Positions 62,316 through 64,000 of a stretch of DNA of 64,000 bases are shown one piece after another. The notes beneath the pieces were generated by a model, which searched no databases, had not been told where the DNA came from, and worked only from the letters and a program-made list of their open reading frames with translations. Location: NCBI RefSeq assembly GCF_016009175.1, contig NZ_JADUCM010000022.1:31262-95261 (forward strand). Direction: 5' to 3'. The DNA is from Pseudomonas alkylphenolica. GTDB taxonomy: Bacteria; Pseudomonadota; Gammaproteobacteria; Pseudomonadales; Pseudomonadaceae. A program made the translations under genes and the position numbers. Numbering within the stretch: the stretch's first letter is position 1; every line of letters starts with the position of its first letter.

Positions 62316-62720
62316 GTGGGGATGTTTGATCCATTCCAGATCTGGCGTGAAACCATCACCCTGATTGAAGGCGAAATCAATTCGCTGGCTTCGCGCAAGA
62401 TGGAAACGGCCGAGTTCGCCCAGGCGGCCAACCAGTTCAACAAGGTTTCCTTGGGTATGCAGCATGTACTGGAGCGTTCTTTGGCCAGTGTCCTGCGGCG
62501 TCTGGAGCTGCCCAGCCGCACTGAAGTCGATGCGCTTGCCTGTGCCGTGCAGCGTATCGAAGACAAGCTCGAGCAATTGACGCCTGCTTGCGTCAAACCT
62601 TCGCATGCGCCACGACCAACGCGCACTCGTCGCCCGCCGGCAAACGTCGCGAAAGCGGCGATAAAGCCGGTGAAAAGAACCCGTAAACCGGCAGCCCCGT
62701 CTGCAGCACAAGAGGAGTGA
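62316..62720 (+). CDS. Small coiled-coil protein, possible PHA synthase partner
   Basis: A 134-residue protein beginning MGMFDPFQIWRETITLIEGE. A helical N-terminal part has LPSRTEVDAL..RIEDKLEQL, like phasin and PhaE/PhaR linker helices, and the basic tail is rich in Pro, Ala, Lys and Arg (RTRRPPANVAKAAIKP). AAGGAG lies seven bases before the GTG start. Its stop abuts the next start. Based on context it may be an accessory subunit or granule protein for the following synthase-like enzyme. Confidence 0.65.
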   Translation: MGMFDPFQIWRETITLIEGEINSLASRKMETAEFAQAANQFNKVSLGMQHVLERSLASVLRRLELPSRTEVDALACAVQRIEDKLEQLTPACVKPSHAPRPTRTRRPPANVAKAAIKPVKRTRKPAAPSAAQEE

Positions 62721-63812
62721 ATGATGGCTTCTACTCATCCAGGTCGTGCTCAAAGCCCTACGTTTGCAGGCCGGCTATGCACTGAAGTCGAGCGGATGAT
62801 CAAGCGCCGCGTGAAGGGGCTGGAATACCTCGGCTCCCCTGGTCCTGCGGTCGGCACCACACCCAGGACACTGCTGCATCGCCGCGGCACACTGAGCCTG
62901 TACCGCTATCAGGCAACTTGCAGCGACGTGTATCGGGTGCCGTTGCTGCTGGTGATGGCGACTACCAACAAGGCCTACATCTTTGACCTGGCCGAACGCC
63001 ACAGCTTGATCGAACACCTGCTCGGGCGAGGTTACGACATTTATGTAATGGACTGGAACGCGCCGACCCGGGCCGAGCAGCAGTTGCGCATCGAGGACTA
63101 CGTGCTCGACTTCATTCCCGACTGCATCGGCCGGGTACAGGCAGATGCCGGGGTTGATGAGGTCACGCTGCTCGGCTACTGCATGGGCGGTGTGCTGTCG
63201 ACGCTGTACGCCGCGCTGCATGCCGACGGGCCGCTGAAGAACCTGGTGTGCTTCACCACGCCGGTGGACTGGTCACAGATGAGCTGGTCGCGGGGCATCG
63301 CCAACCAACGCTATTTCGAAGTCGACCGGCTGGTCGACAGGGTCGGCATCATCCCCGCCGGGATGATCATGAACGCAATTGACCTGCAGCGTCCGGCTGG
63401 CCGGATAGCCGGGCAGTTGCGCTTGTGGGACAACCTGTGGAACGACGCCTATGTGCGTAACCACCGCATGATGATGCGCTGGGGGCGCGATTCCTTGCCG
63501 CTGGCCGGCGAATACTACCGGCAGATCATCAAGGAACTGATGTGGAAGAACGGCCTGCTCGAGGGTGGCTTGCGCATCGCCGGGCAAGCAGTCGATCTGG
63601 CAAAGATTCGCGTGCCCTTGCTGCACATCATCGCCGAGCACGACACCCTGGTACCGCCGGCCTGTGCCCAACCGCTGGTGGCAGCCGTGGGTTCAACCGA
63701 CAAGCAGGAGATCATCCTGCCGGGAGGCCATGTCAGCCTGGTGGCGGGGCCAGCGGCGAAGAAGCGTATGTGGCCGGCGCTGGATGAGTGGCTGGGGCAG
63801 CGCTCAATGTAA
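62721..63812 (+). CDS. PHA synthase-like alpha/beta hydrolase (class III PhaC-like)
   Basis: A 363-residue protein close in length to class III PhaC subunits. The lipase-like box is GYCMGG with Cys154 as nucleophile; Asp in AEHDTLVPP and His in GGHVSLV complete the triad. MDWNAPTRAEQQLRIEDYV matches the DWG..-type region of PHA synthases. Class II synthases of Pseudomonas are ~560 residues, so this is a different type. Start is 62721, or the ATG at 62724 (better spaced from GGAG). Polymerase activity is not proven; an acyltransferase role is possible. Confidence 0.82.
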   Translation: MMASTHPGRAQSPTFAGRLCTEVERMIKRRVKGLEYLGSPGPAVGTTPRTLLHRRGTLSLYRYQATCSDVYRVPLLLVMATTNKAYIFDLAERHSLIEHLLGRGYDIYVMDWNAPTRAEQQLRIEDYVLDFIPDCIGRVQADAGVDEVTLLGYCMGGVLSTLYAALHADGPLKNLVCFTTPVDWSQMSWSRGIANQRYFEVDRLVDRVGIIPAGMIMNAIDLQRPAGRIAGQLRLWDNLWNDAYVRNHRMMMRWGRDSLPLAGEYYRQIIKELMWKNGLLEGGLRIAGQAVDLAKIRVPLLHIIAEHDTLVPPACAQPLVAAVGSTDKQEIILPGGHVSLVAGPAAKKRMWPALDEWLGQRSM

Positions 63813-63858
63813 TCCTGTGCAACTGCCACGGCCTGATTTGTAGGCCCCACTGCTAAAC

Positions 63859-64000
63859 TGTGGGAGCTGGCGCTAGCCGGCGATGGGGGGCGGAGCGCCC
63901 CCGGGGGGGTTAAAAACCTTATCTTTTTAACAAAAGCGCGCCCCCCCGCCCGCGGGTACAGGGCGTTTGCGGGGTGGGGGGGGAAAAAAAAAAGGGGGGG
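63859..64000. other. REP-like arm followed by homopolymer-rich end sequence
   Basis: TGTGGGAGCTGGCGCTAGCC resembles a REP arm. From about 63886 on, runs of G, C and A (for example C7, G9, A10) dominate and no gene is visible. This may be unreliable sequence at a contig edge. Confidence 0.5.

Overview
The window reads as chromosome of a Pseudomonas, most likely of the P. putida group. The reasons are GC-rich coding sequence, REP/BIME repeats of the P. putida type, a complete quinohemoprotein amine dehydrogenase (qhp/pea) locus, and small Pseudomonas-type proteins. I see no rRNA, tRNA, CRISPR array, transposase or integrase. The species cannot be named from the sequence alone.

Region 1 (about 1-40.7 kb) is a large CoA-thioester catabolic island that looks like two diverged copies of one plan. 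Module A (about 0.7-16.2 kb) has a minus-strand operon (crotonase, SCP-x-type thiolase, SDR, acyl-CoA ligase) diverging from a plus-strand run: a MalT/AlkS-type LAL regulator, an acyl-CoA dehydrogenase (ACAD), a crotonase, a thiolase, a tight pair of ACADs, a MaoC hydratase and a secreted DUF1329 protein. Module B (about 16.3-38.2 kb) holds a second ligase, a classical thiolase, three related ACADs, a second LAL regulator, an SDR-MaoC multifunctional enzyme, a thiolase-fold protein that has lost its catalytic residues, a long-chain-type ligase, DUF1329 and DUF1302 envelope proteins, another thiolase, a two-subunit hydratase, an SDR and a DUF2889 protein. DUF1254/DUF1214 proteins sit at both edges (2-562; 38283-40744). 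Together these enzymes could activate an acid to its CoA ester and shorten it through several unlike beta-oxidation rounds, as needed for a branched, alicyclic, terpenoid or steroid-like skeleton. No ring oxygenase or P450 is in the window and the substrate is not determined. GC-rich dyads (six C/T, seven spacer bases, then five G) recur in the intergenic promoter regions and may be shared operators.

Region 2 (40.9-55.0 kb) is the amine dehydrogenase locus. It holds a sigma-54 activator followed by the maturation genes qhpF (ABC exporter), qhpE (protease) and qhpG (flavin monooxygenase). A divergent aldehyde dehydrogenase and the structural operon qhpA-qhpD-qhpC-qhpB follow, then an acyl-CoA ligase. 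QhpC keeps every residue needed for the three thioether bridges and the CTQ cofactor. Between the aldehyde dehydrogenase and qhpA lie two opposed sigma-54-type promoters with a cluster of GAGAC/GTCTC half-sites between them. The likely pathway is periplasmic deamination of a primary amine such as phenylethylamine, then aldehyde oxidation, then CoA activation.

Region 3 (55-64 kb) contains a small Pseudomonas protein with a structured candidate RNA leader, a divergent LysR regulator and YeiH-type transporter, a large membrane HD-GYP protein, and a three-gene unit: HSL-type esterase, a small coiled-coil protein and a PHA synthase-like hydrolase with a Cys lipase box. The last ~115 bases are homopolymer-rich and look like an unreliable sequence end.
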